From NCBI RefSeq assembly GCF_003952005.1, contig NZ_QXGJ01000005.1:124001-188000 (forward strand): a stretch of 64,000 bases of DNA, given 5' to 3'. The translations under genes were made by a program, and so were the position numbers. Every line of letters begins with the position of its first letter. The stretch's first letter is position 1. The notes beneath the pieces were generated by a model. That model made no database searches. It saw only the letters and a program-made list of their open reading frames with translations, and was not told the origin of the DNA. Positions 1-9,236 of this stretch are shown piece by piece. This DNA is from Bifidobacterium callimiconis. GTDB taxonomy: Bacteria > Actinomycetota > Actinomycetes > Actinomycetales > Bifidobacteriaceae.

Positions 1-642
1 CGACACGACCTTGCCCATGGTCTGCTCCGGCGTGCCCGCGCTCGCCTCATCCGATCCGCCGTAGACGGGGGACTGGCTGGACTGTGCGGACTGAGCGGTG
101 GACGTGGAATCGTTCTGCCGCATCAGTGTGGCGACCGCAATGCCTCCCACGAACGCAACGGCCACGAACGCCGCGATGATGGCGATCATCTTGTTCCTGT
201 TCTGCGTCGGAGCGGGAACGGCCGCGGCGCCGGGCATTCCCGCTCCGACGGACGCGCCTCCGGGGAATCCGCCGCCATTGGCATTGGCGCCGCCGGGAAC
301 GTTGATGGTGTTGCCGACGTCGATGCTCCCGGGCGTTCCGGGCGCGGCTGTTCCGCCGGGCGCGGCCATCGGCTGTACCATCGACGGATTCTGCGGCATC
401 GACGGCTGGGGCGTCGGAGACTGCGGCGCCGACATCGGCGTCTGGCCCGCACCGGCATTCCGGAAGTCCATCGGCCGCTGCCCGTAGCCGTAACCCTGAT
501 TGTTGACGTGCACATGACTCTTGCCATCGTCGGCGTTCGTCGCAGGCGGCTCCTGCGCGGGATCGTGCTCCAACGGTGCGCCGCACACGGTGCAGAACAT
601 ATTCGATTCGTCGTTTTTGGCACCACAGCTCGTGCAGAACAT
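1..642 (-). CDS. Zinc-ribbon single-pass membrane protein (C-terminus outside window)
   Basis: Translating the minus strand from the ATG at 642 gives 214 codons open to the window edge, so the 3' end is missing. Residues 1-20 form a zinc ribbon with two CxxC pairs (C3/C6 and C17/C20). Residues about 60-145 are rich in Pro, Gly, Ala and Gln. One hydrophobic segment at about 152-174 is followed by a Ser/Gln-rich stretch, consistent with an N-in membrane protein with an extracytoplasmic tail. The initiator is preceded by GACAAGGAG on the minus strand. Similar zinc-ribbon plus TM proteins are common and uncharacterised in bifidobacteria; no function is assigned. Confidence 0.8.
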   Translation of the reverse strand, partial: MFCTSCGAKNDESNMFCTVCGAPLEHDPAQEPPATNADDGKSHVHVNNQGYGYGQRPMDFRNAGAGQTPMSAPQSPTPQPSMPQNPSMVQPMAAPGGTAAPGTPGSIDVGNTINVPGGANANGGGFPGGASVGAGMPGAAAVPAPTQNRNKMIAIIAAFVAVAFVGGIAVATLMRQNDSTSTAQSAQSSQSPVYGGSDEASAGTPEQTMGKVVS

Positions 643-829
643 GGTCTTCTCCTTGTCGGACCCTACGGGTCGCAACGGTTTTCTCTTACTGACGTCTTCA
701 CTTATCGCACAACATGTTCCACACTAACCCCCCTGCATGATGTCCGCAATGAAACCGTTCATCCCGCGCATCTGGAATCCTCCCGCATGGAGTCCCGCGA
801 ATGGTCTGGTATCCGTCGCGTCGGCGCGG

Positions 830-835
830 CACAAT
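830..835 (+). promoter_or_regulatory. Probable -10 of a leaderless gltX transcript
   Basis: CACAAT ends 7 nt before the gltX ATG at 843 and there is no Shine-Dalgarno sequence between. The same -10/7 nt/ATG layout recurs at several other genes in the window. The -35 is not convincing. Confidence 0.45.
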
Positions 836-842
836 AGGGCGT

Positions 843-2381
843 ATGACTGAAGAGCATTCTGAAAACGCAAAGTCCGCAGCAAAGCCCGAACTTCCCAAGG
901 ACGTTCGTGTGCGCTTCTGCCCGTCGCCCACCGGCACCCCGCACGTGGGCATGATTCGTACCGCTCTGTTCAACTGGGCCGAGGCCCGCGCCACCGGCGG
1001 CAAGCTGGTGTTCCGCATCGAGGACACCGACGCTCAGCGCGACTCCGAGGAAAGCTACAACCAGATCCTCGAATCCCTGCGTTGGCTCGGCATCGACTGG
1101 GATGAGGGCATCGACGTCGGTGGCCCCCACGGCCCGTACCGTCAGTCCGAGCGCACCGACATCTACAAGGACGTTGCCGCCAAGCTGTTCGAGGCCGGCT
1201 ACGCCTACGAATCCTTCTCCACTCCCGAGGAGATCGAGGCCCGCAACGTGGCCGCCGGTCGTCCGAAGGCGTTCGGCTACGACGGCTACGACCGCAACCT
1301 CACCGAGGAGCAGAAGGCCGCCTTCCGCGCCGAGGGCCGCAAGCCCGCGCTGCGCATCCGCATGCCCGACGAGGACATCGCGTTCGACGATCTGATCCGC
1401 GGCACCATCGAGTTCAAGGCCGGCTCCGTGCCGGACTACGTGATCGTGCGTCCGAACGGCGACCCGCTGTACACGCTCACCAACCCGGTGGACGACGCCA
1501 TGATGGACATCAACGTGGTGCTGCGCGGCGAGGACCTCCTCAGCTCCACCCCGCGTCAGATCGTGCTCTACCGCTACCTGATCGAGCTCGGCATCGCCAA
1601 GCAGACCCCGCTGTTCGGCCACATGCCGTACGTGATGGGCCAGGGCAACAAGAAGCTTTCCAAGCGTGACCCGGAGTCCAACCTGTTCAACCATCGTGAC
1701 GCCGGTTTCATCCGCGAGGGTCTGCTCAACTACCTCGCGCTGCTCGGCTGGTCCATCGCCCCCGACCGCGACGTGTTCTCCATGGACGAGATGATCGCCA
1801 AGTTCGACGTGCGCGACGTGAAGGCCAACCCGGCCCGCTTCGACATCGACAAGGCCATTTCCATCAACGCCGAGCACATCCGCGCGCTCGAGCCCGAGGA
1901 CTTCCTGCGTCGTTCCGTGCCGTACCTGCACCGCGACGGCGTGGTCTCCGCCGACAACTGGGATGCGCTCACCGACCGTGAGAAGGCCGTGCTGACGGCC
2001 GCCGCGCCGCTCGTGCAGCCGCGCGTGCGCCTGCTCGGCGAAGTGGCCGGCATGGTCGGTTCGCTGCTGTCGACCGAGGGCTACATCGAGCCCGACGCCG
2101 ACGCCCGCAAGCAGCTCAAGGATTCCGCCGCCGACGTGCTCGACAAGGCCATTGCCGCGCTCGAGGCCGTTGACGAGTCCGAGTGGAAGACTGATCCGCT
2201 GCACGAGCTGCTCAGCAAGGTGCTCGTGGAGGAGGGCGGCTACAAGCCGCGTCTGGCGTTCGGCCCGGTGCGCGTGGCCATGTCCGGCCGCCGCGTGTCC
2301 CCGCCGCTGTTCGAGTCCATGGAGATCGTCGGCAAGGACGTGACCGTGGCTCGTCTGAAGGGCCTGCGCGAGCACCTGTGA
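843..2381 (+). CDS. gltX: Glutamate--tRNA ligase
   Basis: Class I aminoacyl-tRNA synthetase of 512 residues that charges tRNA with glutamate in the cytoplasm. The HIGH-type motif is HVGM at residues 34-37 inside [12 protein letters not shown]. The KMSKS-type motif is KLSKR at about residue 272, followed by the alpha-helical anticodon-binding region. Length matches the bacterial family. The open frame extends upstream to about 801, but the ATG at 843 is the natural start and seems leaderless. gatCAB and a tRNA-Gln lie in the same window, so the enzyme is likely non-discriminating and also makes Glu-tRNA(Gln) for amidation. That last point is inferred from context, not read from specificity residues. 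Confidence 0.96.
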   Translation: MTEEHSENAKSAAKPELPKDVRVRFCPSPTGTPHVGMIRTALFNWAEARATGGKLVFRIEDTDAQRDSEESYNQILESLRWLGIDWDEGIDVGGPHGPYRQSERTDIYKDVAAKLFEAGYAYESFSTPEEIEARNVAAGRPKAFGYDGYDRNLTEEQKAAFRAEGRKPALRIRMPDEDIAFDDLIRGTIEFKAGSVPDYVIVRPNGDPLYTLTNPVDDAMMDINVVLRGEDLLSSTPRQIVLYRYLIELGIAKQTPLFGHMPYVMGQGNKKLSKRDPESNLFNHRDAGFIREGLLNYLALLGWSIAPDRDVFSMDEMIAKFDVRDVKANPARFDIDKAISINAEHIRALEPEDFLRRSVPYLHRDGVVSADNWDALTDREKAVLTAAAPLVQPRVRLLGEVAGMVGSLLSTEGYIEPDADARKQLKDSAADVLDKAIAALEAVDESEWKTDPLHELLSKVLVEEGGYKPRLAFGPVRVAMSGRRVSPPLFESMEIVGKDVTVARLKGLREHL

Positions 2382-2662
2382 TCGTTGATCCGGTCGTGTG
2401 ATCGCTGTGATTGCATGGCCGGAAGCCGCTCGCATCTGCGCATATTGTGAGGCTTGTGGGGCGTCCGTCGCATCCGGCGGGCGTCCCATTTGCGTGTATG
2501 TGCGGGGACTATGCATGCTATGCATGTGTGGGCCGCGTATGCGCGGGCGTCGACGTGGATGATCGACGTTCTGGCCGGGCTGCCGTGATCGGCGGAATGG
2601 CCTCTCAAAGAGCGATGAAACCGGTTTTGTCAACCAAAGGGTCACAATGTGACACGCCGTAG
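2382..2662. other. Intergenic region after gltX
   Basis: No gene is supported. The stretch holds a cluster of ATGCATGC-type alternating sequence around 2505-2530 and the approach to the tRNA-Glu promoter. No clear terminator hairpin for gltX was found. Confidence 0.4.
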
Positions 2663-2691
2663 TTGACGAAAATGGAATGCTCCCGTAAATT
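2663..2691 (+). promoter_or_regulatory. Promoter of first tRNA-Glu
   Basis: TTGACG (2663-2668) and TAAATT (2686-2691) are separated by 17 bp, a sigma-A-type promoter 46 bp ahead of the tRNA. Confidence 0.7.
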
Positions 2692-2736
2692 ATTCACTCG
2701 TTGCGGTTCACGCCGCAGCCGCTGAAAAGTGAAGAT

Positions 2737-2809
2737 GCCCCCATCGTCTAGCGGTCTAGGACTACGCCCTCTCACGGCGCCAACACCGGTTCAAATCCGG
2801 TTGGGGGTA
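2737..2809 (+). tRNA. tRNA-Glu (anticodon CTC), copy 1
   Basis: A 73-nt cloverleaf. The acceptor arm GCCCCCA pairs with TGGGGGT (G1-U72 wobble), the D-arm has GTCT...GGAC, the anticodon loop CTCTCAC gives CTC, and the T-arm is ACCGG-TTCAAAT-CCGGT with discriminator A. CCA is not encoded. Identical to the copy at 3260-3332. Confidence 0.95.
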
Positions 2810-2816
2810 CAAGCAA

Positions 2817-2845
2817 AGGCTCCGGCAAACACCGGAGCCTTTTTC
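2817..2845 (+). terminator. Intrinsic terminator of tRNA-Glu copy 1
   Basis: AGGCTCCGG and CCGGAGCCT pair over a CAAACA loop, followed by a T-run. Confidence 0.85.
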
Positions 2846-2964
2846 GTATCTGCGGGCATTTGCCTGTATCCGCTGACTTCGTCACATGCCGGCAGCTGCC
2901 TGCTGCACCGATCGCGTCATATAGGTTGCGTCGTCTATGCCATCCGTATATCGGAATGTATGAG

Positions 2965-3065
2965 ACTCGAATATTCGGTATGCGAGAACATTTGCTCTTC
3001 ACAGCATCAAATACCCGTTTCGGAGTGGTTGAGACGGGTGTTTGGCGCTGTGAATTGCGGGATGG
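2965..3065. repeat. Palindromic intergenic element, family A, copy 1
   Basis: The motif TTCACAGCATCAAATACCCG (2998-3017) is followed after 17 bp by its inverted partner CGGGTGTTTGGCGCTGTGAA (3035-3054). Flanking sequence (TATGCGAGAACATTTGC) matches the flank of the second family A copy at 31787-31893, so this is a dispersed element and not a chance hairpin. It sits between the two tRNA-Glu genes; the rest of the 2846-3185 gap shows no gene. Confidence 0.7.
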
Positions 3066-3185
3066 ATGGCGGCTGCGGCGAGGGTGAGGTGGTGTTGGCG
3101 AGGTGGCGTTGGCGGTGAGGCTGGCATGCCGGGGGCCATGGTGTGATGATCGAAACCGTTGCAAATGCTTGCGACACGCCGTAAG

Positions 3186-3214
3186 TTGCACAAGCGCTGA
3201 CGTTCGCGTATATT
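3186..3214 (+). promoter_or_regulatory. Promoter of second tRNA-Glu
   Basis: TTGCAC (3186-3191), 17 bp, TATATT (3209-3214). The block from just after the -10 through the tRNA repeats copy 1 almost exactly, while the promoter itself has diverged. Confidence 0.7.
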
Positions 3215-3259
3215 AATCACTCGTTGCGGTTCACGCCGCAGCCGCTGAAAAGTGAAGAT

Positions 3260-3332
3260 GCCCCCATCGTCTAGCGGTCTAGGACTACGCCCTCTCACGG
3301 CGCCAACACCGGTTCAAATCCGGTTGGGGGTA
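3260..3332 (+). tRNA. tRNA-Glu (anticodon CTC), copy 2
   Basis: Identical in all 73 positions to the copy at 2737, with the same 40-nt leader (TCACTCGTTGCGG... to GTGAAGAT). It is probably co-transcribed with the tRNA-Gln 42 nt downstream. Confidence 0.95.
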
Positions 3333-3374
3333 CGACGACGAAACGGCTCGCCAAGGGCCGTTTTGCTTGCCAAT

Positions 3375-3446
3375 TGGGGTATGGTGTAATTGGCAACACA
3401 GGTGATTCTGGTTCATCCATTCTTGGTTCGAGTCCAGGTACCCCAG
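3375..3446 (+). tRNA. tRNA-Gln (anticodon CTG)
   Basis: A 72-nt cloverleaf. Acceptor TGGGGTA pairs with TACCCCA, the anticodon loop TTCTGGT gives CTG, and the T-arm is TTGG-TTCGAGT-CCAG. It is the expected substrate of the GltX/GatCAB indirect pathway encoded in this window. Confidence 0.94.
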
Positions 3447-3451
3447 CGAAT

Positions 3452-3487
3452 AACCTCGCCAGATCATTGATCTGGCGAGGTTTTTTG
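3452..3487 (+). terminator. Terminator after tRNA-Gln
   Basis: A 14-bp perfect stem (AACCTCGCCAGATC with GATCTGGCGAGGTT, 3-nt loop) followed by TTTTTT. Confidence 0.92.
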
Positions 3488-3606
3488 TTATTCATTAGAC
3501 CTGTCGAAGGCGATCTGGTTGGAGTCCTACCGGCGGCGTCGGTGACACCGGCAGTAAAGACCGGAATTAAGGCACCGATGGTTGTCGCTGTGAAATGTGA
3601 TTGGAG

Positions 3607-3766
3607 CTATAGGAACAAAAGTGTTGCTTATGTTCCGGGTTTGGCCTTGCGGCAGTAGGTGTATCGAGGTGCTATTTTCTTGAAGGGAATTAATGACGCC
3701 TCGATGCGATTACTGCTGTACCCCCCCCCCAACCCAGAGCATAAGCACCGCGTTTAGTTCCTATAG
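3607..3766. repeat. 160-bp imperfect palindrome, family C, copy 1, with a C10 tract
   Basis: The ends CTATAGGAAC and GTTCCTATAG are perfect inverted repeats. The inverted similarity continues inward (TGTTGCTTATG against CATAAGCACCG, GCGGCAGTAGG against TTACTGCTG). A run of ten C lies at 3721-3730. A second copy at 14279-14440 shares the body but lacks the C-run. No coding capacity; it resembles a MITE-like or structured-RNA repeat. Confidence 0.8.
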
Positions 3767-3810
3767 CCCCTATGACCCTGCCACTGGGCATTGGGGCTCC
3801 TGTGGCACCT

Positions 3811-4002
3811 ATCTTCAAGTTCTGAAGTGATTTGAGTCCATTGCAGACATCAATCTCGAAGTTCTGAAGTACGAAAGGCGCAAATCCAGAGTATGACCGT
3901 TGCGATTGCATGGATCGTACTCGCGTTATTCCCCGTGGGAACTTCAGAACTTTGAGATTGGTGTCCGCAGAAACCGCAGATTACTTCAGAACTCGAGGAT
4001 TG
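3811..4002. repeat. Palindromic intergenic element, family B
   Basis: The left arm (3811-3870) carries AAGTTCTGAAGT twice, about 35 bp apart, with CAATCTCGAAG between. The right arm (about 3940-4002) carries the reverse complement in mirror order (AACTTCAGAACTT, ACTTCAGAACTC). The 70 bp in the middle is unrelated. No gene. Confidence 0.75.
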
Positions 4003-4160
4003 CTCCTGCGCGGGCCTCTGCGCGACGGTCGGGGGCGGGAATCTTGACGACCTTGCTTGTCGGATAGGCTCAAGTTCGTTAAGCCGGTCGGCGTCTTGGC
4101 GAATCTTACGCATTCGGCATACGGTGACGTGCTTTCGGTTGATTCTCAGGTTAGGTGAAG

Positions 4161-4166
4161 TAGGGT
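4161..4166 (+). promoter_or_regulatory. Probable -10 of the leaderless phosphoesterase transcript
   Basis: TAGGGT ends 7 nt before the ATG at 4174. The intervening TGAAGGT could also act as a weak ribosome site. Confidence 0.35.
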
Positions 4167-4173
4167 TGAAGGT

Positions 4174-5496
4174 ATGAGTGAACGAATTCAGCGTGGATCG
4201 GCCGCCGACGAGGAACGACCCATCTCCGTCTCCGCTAAACTCGGACGCCTCCAATTCCACCGTTCCGGCAAATTCCGTGTGCTGCAGCTCACCGACATCC
4301 AGGACGGTCCCAAGGTGGCATCCGACACGATCCGCCTGATCGAGGCCGCCTGCGACGCCGCACGGCCGGACCTCGTCGTCTTCACCGGCGACCAGATCGC
4401 CGGATACGATTCCGCCTACACTAAGACCTTCCGCAAGCGCGCATGGGATTACCCGAAGGCCGGCGCGACGAACCCTGCGGAACTCGACCATACGCGAGAA
4501 CTCGTGCGGGGGTGCATCCGTCAGTTCGTTCAGCCGCTTGTCGACCGGGAGATCCCGTTCGTCGTGACCTACGGCAACCACGACTTCCAATGCGGCCTCG
4601 ACAACGCCGAGCTCGACGCCATCTACCGTGAATTCCCCGGATGCGTGAACCCGGCCATGGCCGCGCCCGAGCAGACCGGCGCGCTCGCTGCTCAGCCCGC
4701 CGACGCCAACGGTCTGCTCAAGGACCAGACGGCGTACGCGTGCGAGCCTGGCACCTTTGCACTGCCCGTGGCCGACGTGGACCACAAACGCAACGTGATG
4801 GGGCTGGTGGTCGTCGACTCCGGCGATTACGCGAAGTCCGGCGGCTACGGCGCTCCCAGCCAGCGCGCGCTCGACTTCCTTGACGCCGTGCCCGCCGCTA
4901 TCGGGGCGAAATCGCTGATCTTCCAGCACATCCCCATTCCGCAGTTCTACGACGTGCTCAAGGCCGTGCCGTCCACTACCGCATACGCGATCCAGGGCTA
5001 CCGCAGCTTCGACGGCGCCTGCTACGTGCTCGACGAGGACAAGACCCTGCCCGGAGGTTACCTGTGCGAGGGTGTGAGCTGCCCCGACGTGGATTGCGGG
5101 GAGTTCCACATCATGAAGGAGACCGACGGATACTTCGGCCTGTTCGCGGGCCATGATCACCGCAACGGGTTCGTGGGCACGAACGAGGGCATCATGCTCG
5201 GTGCCACGCCCACCTGTGGATTCGGCTCGTATGGCCCCGTACCGGCCAAGCGCGCGGCCAGACTGTTCGAGTTCGACATCCGTCACCCGTACGAGCCGCG
5301 CACGCAGCTGCTCGAGTTTGGTGACATCGTGGGCAAGCCGTCGTCGCGCAAGGTGTACACGTTCGCGATGAGCCACGTGCCGACCAATCCGGGGGATGCG
5401 TGGAATCTGCTGCGCAAGCCCGGAACCCTGGCCACGATCGCCGCCGGCTTCGCTGCCGCGGTGGCGTCGCTGGGATTCACGGGAAAGAGAAAATAG
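4174..5496 (+). CDS. Calcineurin-like metallophosphoesterase
   Basis: 440 residues with the metallophosphoesterase signature in order. LTDIQDG (about residue 38) stands where DxH is usual. VVFTGDQ (about 68) matches GD, VTYGNHDF (about 130) matches GNHD, QHIPIPQ (about 250) supplies a His, and FAGHDHRNGF (about 326) matches GHxH. The first motif reads DIQ instead of DxH, a variation seen in the Icc/purple phosphatase-like subgroup. A hydrophobic tail at about 414-436 ends in GKRK, possibly a membrane anchor. There is no signal peptide, so the location is uncertain. It could hydrolyse phosphoesters or nucleotides; the substrate is unknown. Confidence 0.85.
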   Translation: MSERIQRGSAADEERPISVSAKLGRLQFHRSGKFRVLQLTDIQDGPKVASDTIRLIEAACDAARPDLVVFTGDQIAGYDSAYTKTFRKRAWDYPKAGATNPAELDHTRELVRGCIRQFVQPLVDREIPFVVTYGNHDFQCGLDNAELDAIYREFPGCVNPAMAAPEQTGALAAQPADANGLLKDQTAYACEPGTFALPVADVDHKRNVMGLVVVDSGDYAKSGGYGAPSQRALDFLDAVPAAIGAKSLIFQHIPIPQFYDVLKAVPSTTAYAIQGYRSFDGACYVLDEDKTLPGGYLCEGVSCPDVDCGEFHIMKETDGYFGLFAGHDHRNGFVGTNEGIMLGATPTCGFGSYGPVPAKRAARLFEFDIRHPYEPRTQLLEFGDIVGKPSSRKVYTFAMSHVPTNPGDAWNLLRKPGTLATIAAGFAAAVASLGFTGKRK

Positions 5497-5509
5497 GACC
5501 CATCTGCGT

Positions 5510-5797
5510 GCTCCCTCCGTGGGAGGGAGCTGGCCGCCGTAGGCGGTCTGAGGGAGGGATTGCGTCCTGAAGGGGTTTGGATCCCTCCCTCTGTCATGAC
5601 TTTCGTCATGACATCTCCCTCCCGTGGAGGGGGAACAAAGGGGCGGGGCCGGTCAAATAGTTGGTGCTCCCTCCGTGGGAGGGAGCTGGCCGCCGTAGGC
5701 GGTCTGAGGGAGGGATTGTGTCCTGTGAGGGTGCCTGATCCCTCCCTCTGTCATGACTTTCGTCATGACATCTCCCTCCCCGGGAGGGAGAACAAAA
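5510..5797. repeat. Two tandem two-hairpin (GCTCCCTCC) repeat pairs
   Basis: Two near-identical units of about 125 bp (5510-5636 and 5672-5797). Each begins with the hairpin GCTCCCTCC/GGAGGGAGC and a second stem CCGCC/GGCGG, then CTGAGGGAGGGA. It ends with an inverted unit whose second stem is GTCATGAC/GTCATGAC. They fill the gap between two convergent genes. Confidence 0.85.
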
Positions 5798-5808
5798 GGG
5801 TTCGGGGT

Positions 5809-6687
5809 TTACATGCCCGCGCCGGCGTGGGCGCGGATCAGGGCATCGGACAGGTACTTGCCGGCGGCCATGACCAGCGGGGCGAAATGCTGACCCGGCG
5901 TGGTGCCCATGCGGTTCGTCGGACCCGAGATCGAGATAGCGGCGATCACCTGACCGGAGGCGTTGCGAATCGGCGCGCTCACCGAAGCCACGCCCGGCTC
6001 GCGCTCGTTCACCGACTCAGCCCAGCCGCGCTTGCGCACCGTCGTCAGCTTCGCCACCGTGAACTTGGCGCGGCGAAGACCCTGATGCATACGCTCCGGA
6101 TCCTCCCAGGCGAGCAGAATCTGCGCCGCCGAACCCGCCTCCATCGACAGGATCGCGCCCACCGGAATGGAATCACGCAGACCGCTCGAACGCTCCACCG
6201 CGGCGATGCACACGCGCTGATCGCCCTGACGACGGTAGATCTGCGCCGACTCGCCCGTGCGGTCGAGCAGCGTCTGCAGGATCGGGCCGCACGCCGTGAG
6301 CAGACGATCCTCGCCCGCCGCCGCGGCCAGTTCCGCAAAGCGAGACCCGAGCACGAACCGGCCGTGCTGATCACGTACGATGAAGCGATGCTTCTCCAAT
6401 GCGATCGCCAGACGGTGCGCCGTCGGTCGGGCCAGGCCCGTCTCGTTCACCAGCTGCGCCAGCGTGGCCGGACCGCCCTCAAGGGTGTCGAGGATCTTCG
6501 CGGTCTTGTCGAGCACGCCCACGCCGGAATGCACTTCCTTGCGGCCGTTGATGGTGCGTTCGGCACCCGTCTCATCGCCCTGTGCGCTCGGGTTTGAGGC
6601 ATTTCGCTGATTTGTCAATACTTTTGCTGAATCTTTTTTCGTCTGCACCGGTCCCACCGTTGAAGTCGCGCCGTTTTCGATTGCCAT
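5809..6687 (-). CDS. IclR-family regulator divergent from leuCD (LtbR/NdgR-like)
   Basis: 292 residues. A variable head of about 55 residues is followed by the winged-helix domain (about 56-115, VGVLDKTAKILDTLEGG...GLARPTAHRL) and the IclR ligand-binding domain (about 130-285). In actinobacteria the IclR gene adjacent and divergent to leuC is typically LtbR/NdgR, which controls leuCD and amino-acid metabolism. The same arrangement here (starts 185 bp apart) supports that role. Initiation at the ATG at 6687 leaves a long low-complexity head; a start nearer the HTH is possible. Confidence 0.88.
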   Translation of the reverse strand: MAIENGATSTVGPVQTKKDSAKVLTNQRNASNPSAQGDETGAERTINGRKEVHSGVGVLDKTAKILDTLEGGPATLAQLVNETGLARPTAHRLAIALEKHRFIVRDQHGRFVLGSRFAELAAAAGEDRLLTACGPILQTLLDRTGESAQIYRRQGDQRVCIAAVERSSGLRDSIPVGAILSMEAGSAAQILLAWEDPERMHQGLRRAKFTVAKLTTVRKRGWAESVNEREPGVASVSAPIRNASGQVIAAISISGPTNRMGTTPGQHFAPLVMAAGKYLSDALIRAHAGAGM

Positions 6688-6817
6688 GATTGGGATTATG
6701 CCATCTCAGAATGTGAAATGCAAAAGTCTCGAATTTGGCCGACGCACCATACTCAATGTGACTAGGCTGTTCGCAGGAACGGTCGACTGAAGAAATCGAT
6801 GAGGAACAGACGTCGAC

Positions 6818-6866
6818 GGACGTTGCACAAACGTTGGAAACGTTGCAAAACCCTGACTCCAGGAGG
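6818..6866 (+). promoter_or_regulatory. Candidate operator and ribosome binding site ahead of leuC
   Basis: ACGTTG occurs three times (6820, 6831, 6840) and forms the overlapping palindromes AACGTT at 6830 and 6839. They sit just before a strong AGGAGG (6861-6866) and the leuC ATG. This is a plausible binding site for the divergent IclR regulator; binding is inferred. Confidence 0.45.
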
Positions 6867-6871
6867 TTGTT

Positions 6872-8275
6872 ATGGGAACCACATTGGCCGAGAAAGTCTG
6901 GGCCGACCATCTCGTTCGCAAGGGCGAGAACGCCGAGCCGGACCTGATCTACATCGACCTCATGCTCATGCACGAGGTGACCAGCCCGCAGGCGTTCGAG
7001 GGCCTGCGTCTGGCCGGCCGCAAGCCGCGTCACACCGACCTGCTCATCGCCACCGAGGACCACAACACCCCGACCGTCAACATCGATCAGCCGAACCCCG
7101 ACAAGACCTCCGCCACCCAGCTGAGCACGCTCGAAAAGAACTGCAAGGAGTTCGGCGTGCGTCTGCACCCGCTCGGCGACGCCGAACAGGGCATCGTGCA
7201 TCAGGTGGGCCCGCAGCTCGGCCTTACCCAGCCCGGCATGACCGTAGTGTGCGGCGACTCCCACACCTCCACGCACGGCGCGTTCGGCGCGCTCGCGTTC
7301 GGCATCGGCACCAGCGAGGTGGAGCACGTGATGGCCACCCAGTGCCTGAGCCTCAAGCCGTTCAAGACCATGGCCGTGAACGTGGAGGGCGAGCTGCCCG
7401 AAGGCGTGACCGCCAAGGACATCATCCTTGCCATCATCGCGAAGATCGGCACCGGCGGCGGCCAGGGCCACGTGATCGAATACCGTGGCGAGGCCATCCA
7501 CAAGCTCAGCATGGAAGCCCGCATGACGATCTGCAACATGTCGATCGAGGCGGGTGCCCGCGCCGGCATGGTCAGCCCCGACGAGATCACCTTCGAATAC
7601 CTCAAGGGTCGTCCGCACGCACCGCAGGGCGAGATGTGGGACAAGGCCGTTGAATACTGGAAGACGCTGAAGACCGACGACGACGCCGTGTTCGACAAGG
7701 AAGTGACGCTGCGCGCCGAGGACCTGCAGCCGTACGTGACGTGGGGCACCAACCCAGGTCAGGGCCTGCCGATCACCGCCAATGTGCCCGACCCGGAGAC
7801 CATCACCGACGAGACCAAGCGCGTGGCCGCGGAAAGCGCCATCAAGTACATGGGTCTCAAGCCCGGCCAGCCGATCAAGTCGATCGCCGTGGACACCGTG
7901 TTCATCGGCTCCTGCACCAACGGCCGCATCGAGGATCTGCGTGCCGCCGCCGCGATCATGAAGGGCCACCACAAGGCGAAGAGCCTGCACCGCGTGCTCG
8001 TGGTGCCGGCCTCCTCCCGCGTGCGCCTGCAGGCGGAGAAGGAAGGACTCGACAAGATCTTCAAGGACTTCGGTGCGGAATGGCGCAACGCCGGCTGCTC
8101 CATGTGCCTGGGCATGAACCCGGACAAGATGGTGGCCGACGAGCGTTCCATCTCCACGTCGAACCGTAACTTCGAGGGCCGTCAGGGCAAGGGCAGCCGC
8201 ACGCATCTGGCATCGCCGGCCGTGGCTGCCGCCACCGCCATCCGCGGCACCATCTCCAGCCCCGCGGACCTGTAA
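6872..8275 (+). CDS. leuC: 3-isopropylmalate dehydratase large subunit
   Basis: 467 residues. It isomerises 2-isopropylmalate to 3-isopropylmalate in leucine synthesis as a heterodimer with LeuD. Aconitase-fold signatures are visible: [13 protein letters not shown] (about residue 127-139), [12 protein letters not shown] with the first cluster cysteine at about 348, and [10 protein letters not shown] with two more at about 408 and 411, giving three ligands for a 4Fe-4S cluster. AGGAGG lies 5 nt before the ATG. leuD follows after a 259-bp gap holding repeat units, so the two may still be one transcript. Confidence 0.97.
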   Translation: MGTTLAEKVWADHLVRKGENAEPDLIYIDLMLMHEVTSPQAFEGLRLAGRKPRHTDLLIATEDHNTPTVNIDQPNPDKTSATQLSTLEKNCKEFGVRLHPLGDAEQGIVHQVGPQLGLTQPGMTVVCGDSHTSTHGAFGALAFGIGTSEVEHVMATQCLSLKPFKTMAVNVEGELPEGVTAKDIILAIIAKIGTGGGQGHVIEYRGEAIHKLSMEARMTICNMSIEAGARAGMVSPDEITFEYLKGRPHAPQGEMWDKAVEYWKTLKTDDDAVFDKEVTLRAEDLQPYVTWGTNPGQGLPITANVPDPETITDETKRVAAESAIKYMGLKPGQPIKSIAVDTVFIGSCTNGRIEDLRAAAAIMKGHHKAKSLHRVLVVPASSRVRLQAEKEGLDKIFKDFGAEWRNAGCSMCLGMNPDKMVADERSISTSNRNFEGRQGKGSRTHLASPAVAAATAIRGTISSPADL

Positions 8276-8300
8276 ACCGTCGCACGGCTCGTATGACTGA

Positions 8301-8470
8301 GGGCAAGCTTCTCCTTGAGGGGAGGCTGTCGGACGCCAGTCCGACTGATGAGGTGACACGACGAAGGCGCGACGTGCGTTGACTGCATTTGCGCGTCGGC
8401 TTGTATGTCGAGCACCTCATCCGTCTGACTGCGTCGGACACCTTCCCCTCGAGGGGAAGGCAGACCTTCG
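8301..8470. repeat. Two-hairpin repeats of the CTTCCCCTC subtype between leuC and leuD
   Basis: One unit at 8307-8355 (CTTCTCC...GGGGAGG, then GTCGGAC/GTCCGAC, then TGATGAGG) and an inverted unit at 8413-8460 (CTCATC...GTCTGAC/GTCGGAC...CCTTCCCCTCGAGGGGAAGG). They lie inside a probable operon, so the transcript would fold here. Confidence 0.75.
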
Positions 8471-8534
8471 GTCTGTTCGAGTCGTTTCGTATTACCAATC
8501 GCAGATTTTCACAGACTTTCAAAGGATCGCAATC

Positions 8535-9221
8535 ATGGAAAAACTTACTGTCGTCACCGGTGTGGGCGTGCCGCTGCGCCGTTCCAACGTGGATACCGAC
8601 CAGATCATCCCCGCCGTGTTCCTCAAGCGCGTGACCAAGTCCGGCTTTGACGACGCGTTGTTCTACGCGTGGCGTCGTAACCCCGATTTCGTGCTCAACC
8701 AGGAGCCGTACCGCAACGGCAAGATTCTGGTGGCCGGCCCTGACTTCGGCATCGGCTCCTCCCGCGAGCACGCCGTGTGGGCGCTGCACGACTACGGCTT
8801 CCGCGTGGTGATCGCGCCGCGCTTCGCCGACATCTTCTACGGCAACACCGCCAAGAACGGCGTGCTGGCCGCCATTATGCCGATGGAGTCCATCGAGCTG
8901 CTGTGGAAGCTCCTTGAGGAGGAGCCCGGCCGCGAGATGACCGTAGACCTGGGTGAGCGCACCGTGACCTGCGGCGACGTGACCCTGCCGTTCGAAGTGG
9001 GCGACTACGTGCGTTGGCGTCTGATGAACGGCTACGACGACATCGATCTGACGCTGCGTCACGAGGACGACATCGTGGCGTATGAGAAGATGCGCGCCGA
9101 GAAGTTCCCGTTCAAGCCGACCACCCTGCCGGCCCGCCACCTGCCCGAAGAGCCCATTTCCTCCGCCCGAGAACCGGAAGAGGATAATTGGCTGGGGCCG
9201 TTGGCCGATCGAGACAAGTAG
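8535..9221 (+). CDS. leuD: 3-isopropylmalate dehydratase small subunit
   Basis: 228 residues forming the swivelling small-subunit domain of isopropylmalate isomerase. Family motifs include [11 protein letters not shown] (about 17-27) and [17 protein letters not shown] (about 71-87). The open frame extends 156 nt upstream through repeat DNA, but the ATG at 8535 begins the conserved MEKLTVVTG and follows AAAGGA at 8521. It partners LeuC encoded upstream. Confidence 0.96.
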   Translation: MEKLTVVTGVGVPLRRSNVDTDQIIPAVFLKRVTKSGFDDALFYAWRRNPDFVLNQEPYRNGKILVAGPDFGIGSSREHAVWALHDYGFRVVIAPRFADIFYGNTAKNGVLAAIMPMESIELLWKLLEEEPGREMTVDLGERTVTCGDVTLPFEVGDYVRWRLMNGYDDIDLTLRHEDDIVAYEKMRAEKFPFKPTTLPARHLPEEPISSAREPEEDNWLGPLADRDK

Positions 9222-9236
9222 GCATTCTTAAGCGCA

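Noticed and set aside
759..2645. Long minus-strand frame opposite gltX
   Set aside because: A shadow of the GC-rich coding pattern; its translation is His/Val/Gly-rich without domains, as for the similar frames opposite clpB (36023-38794), the InlB gene (39626-42922) and rne (58906-61947).
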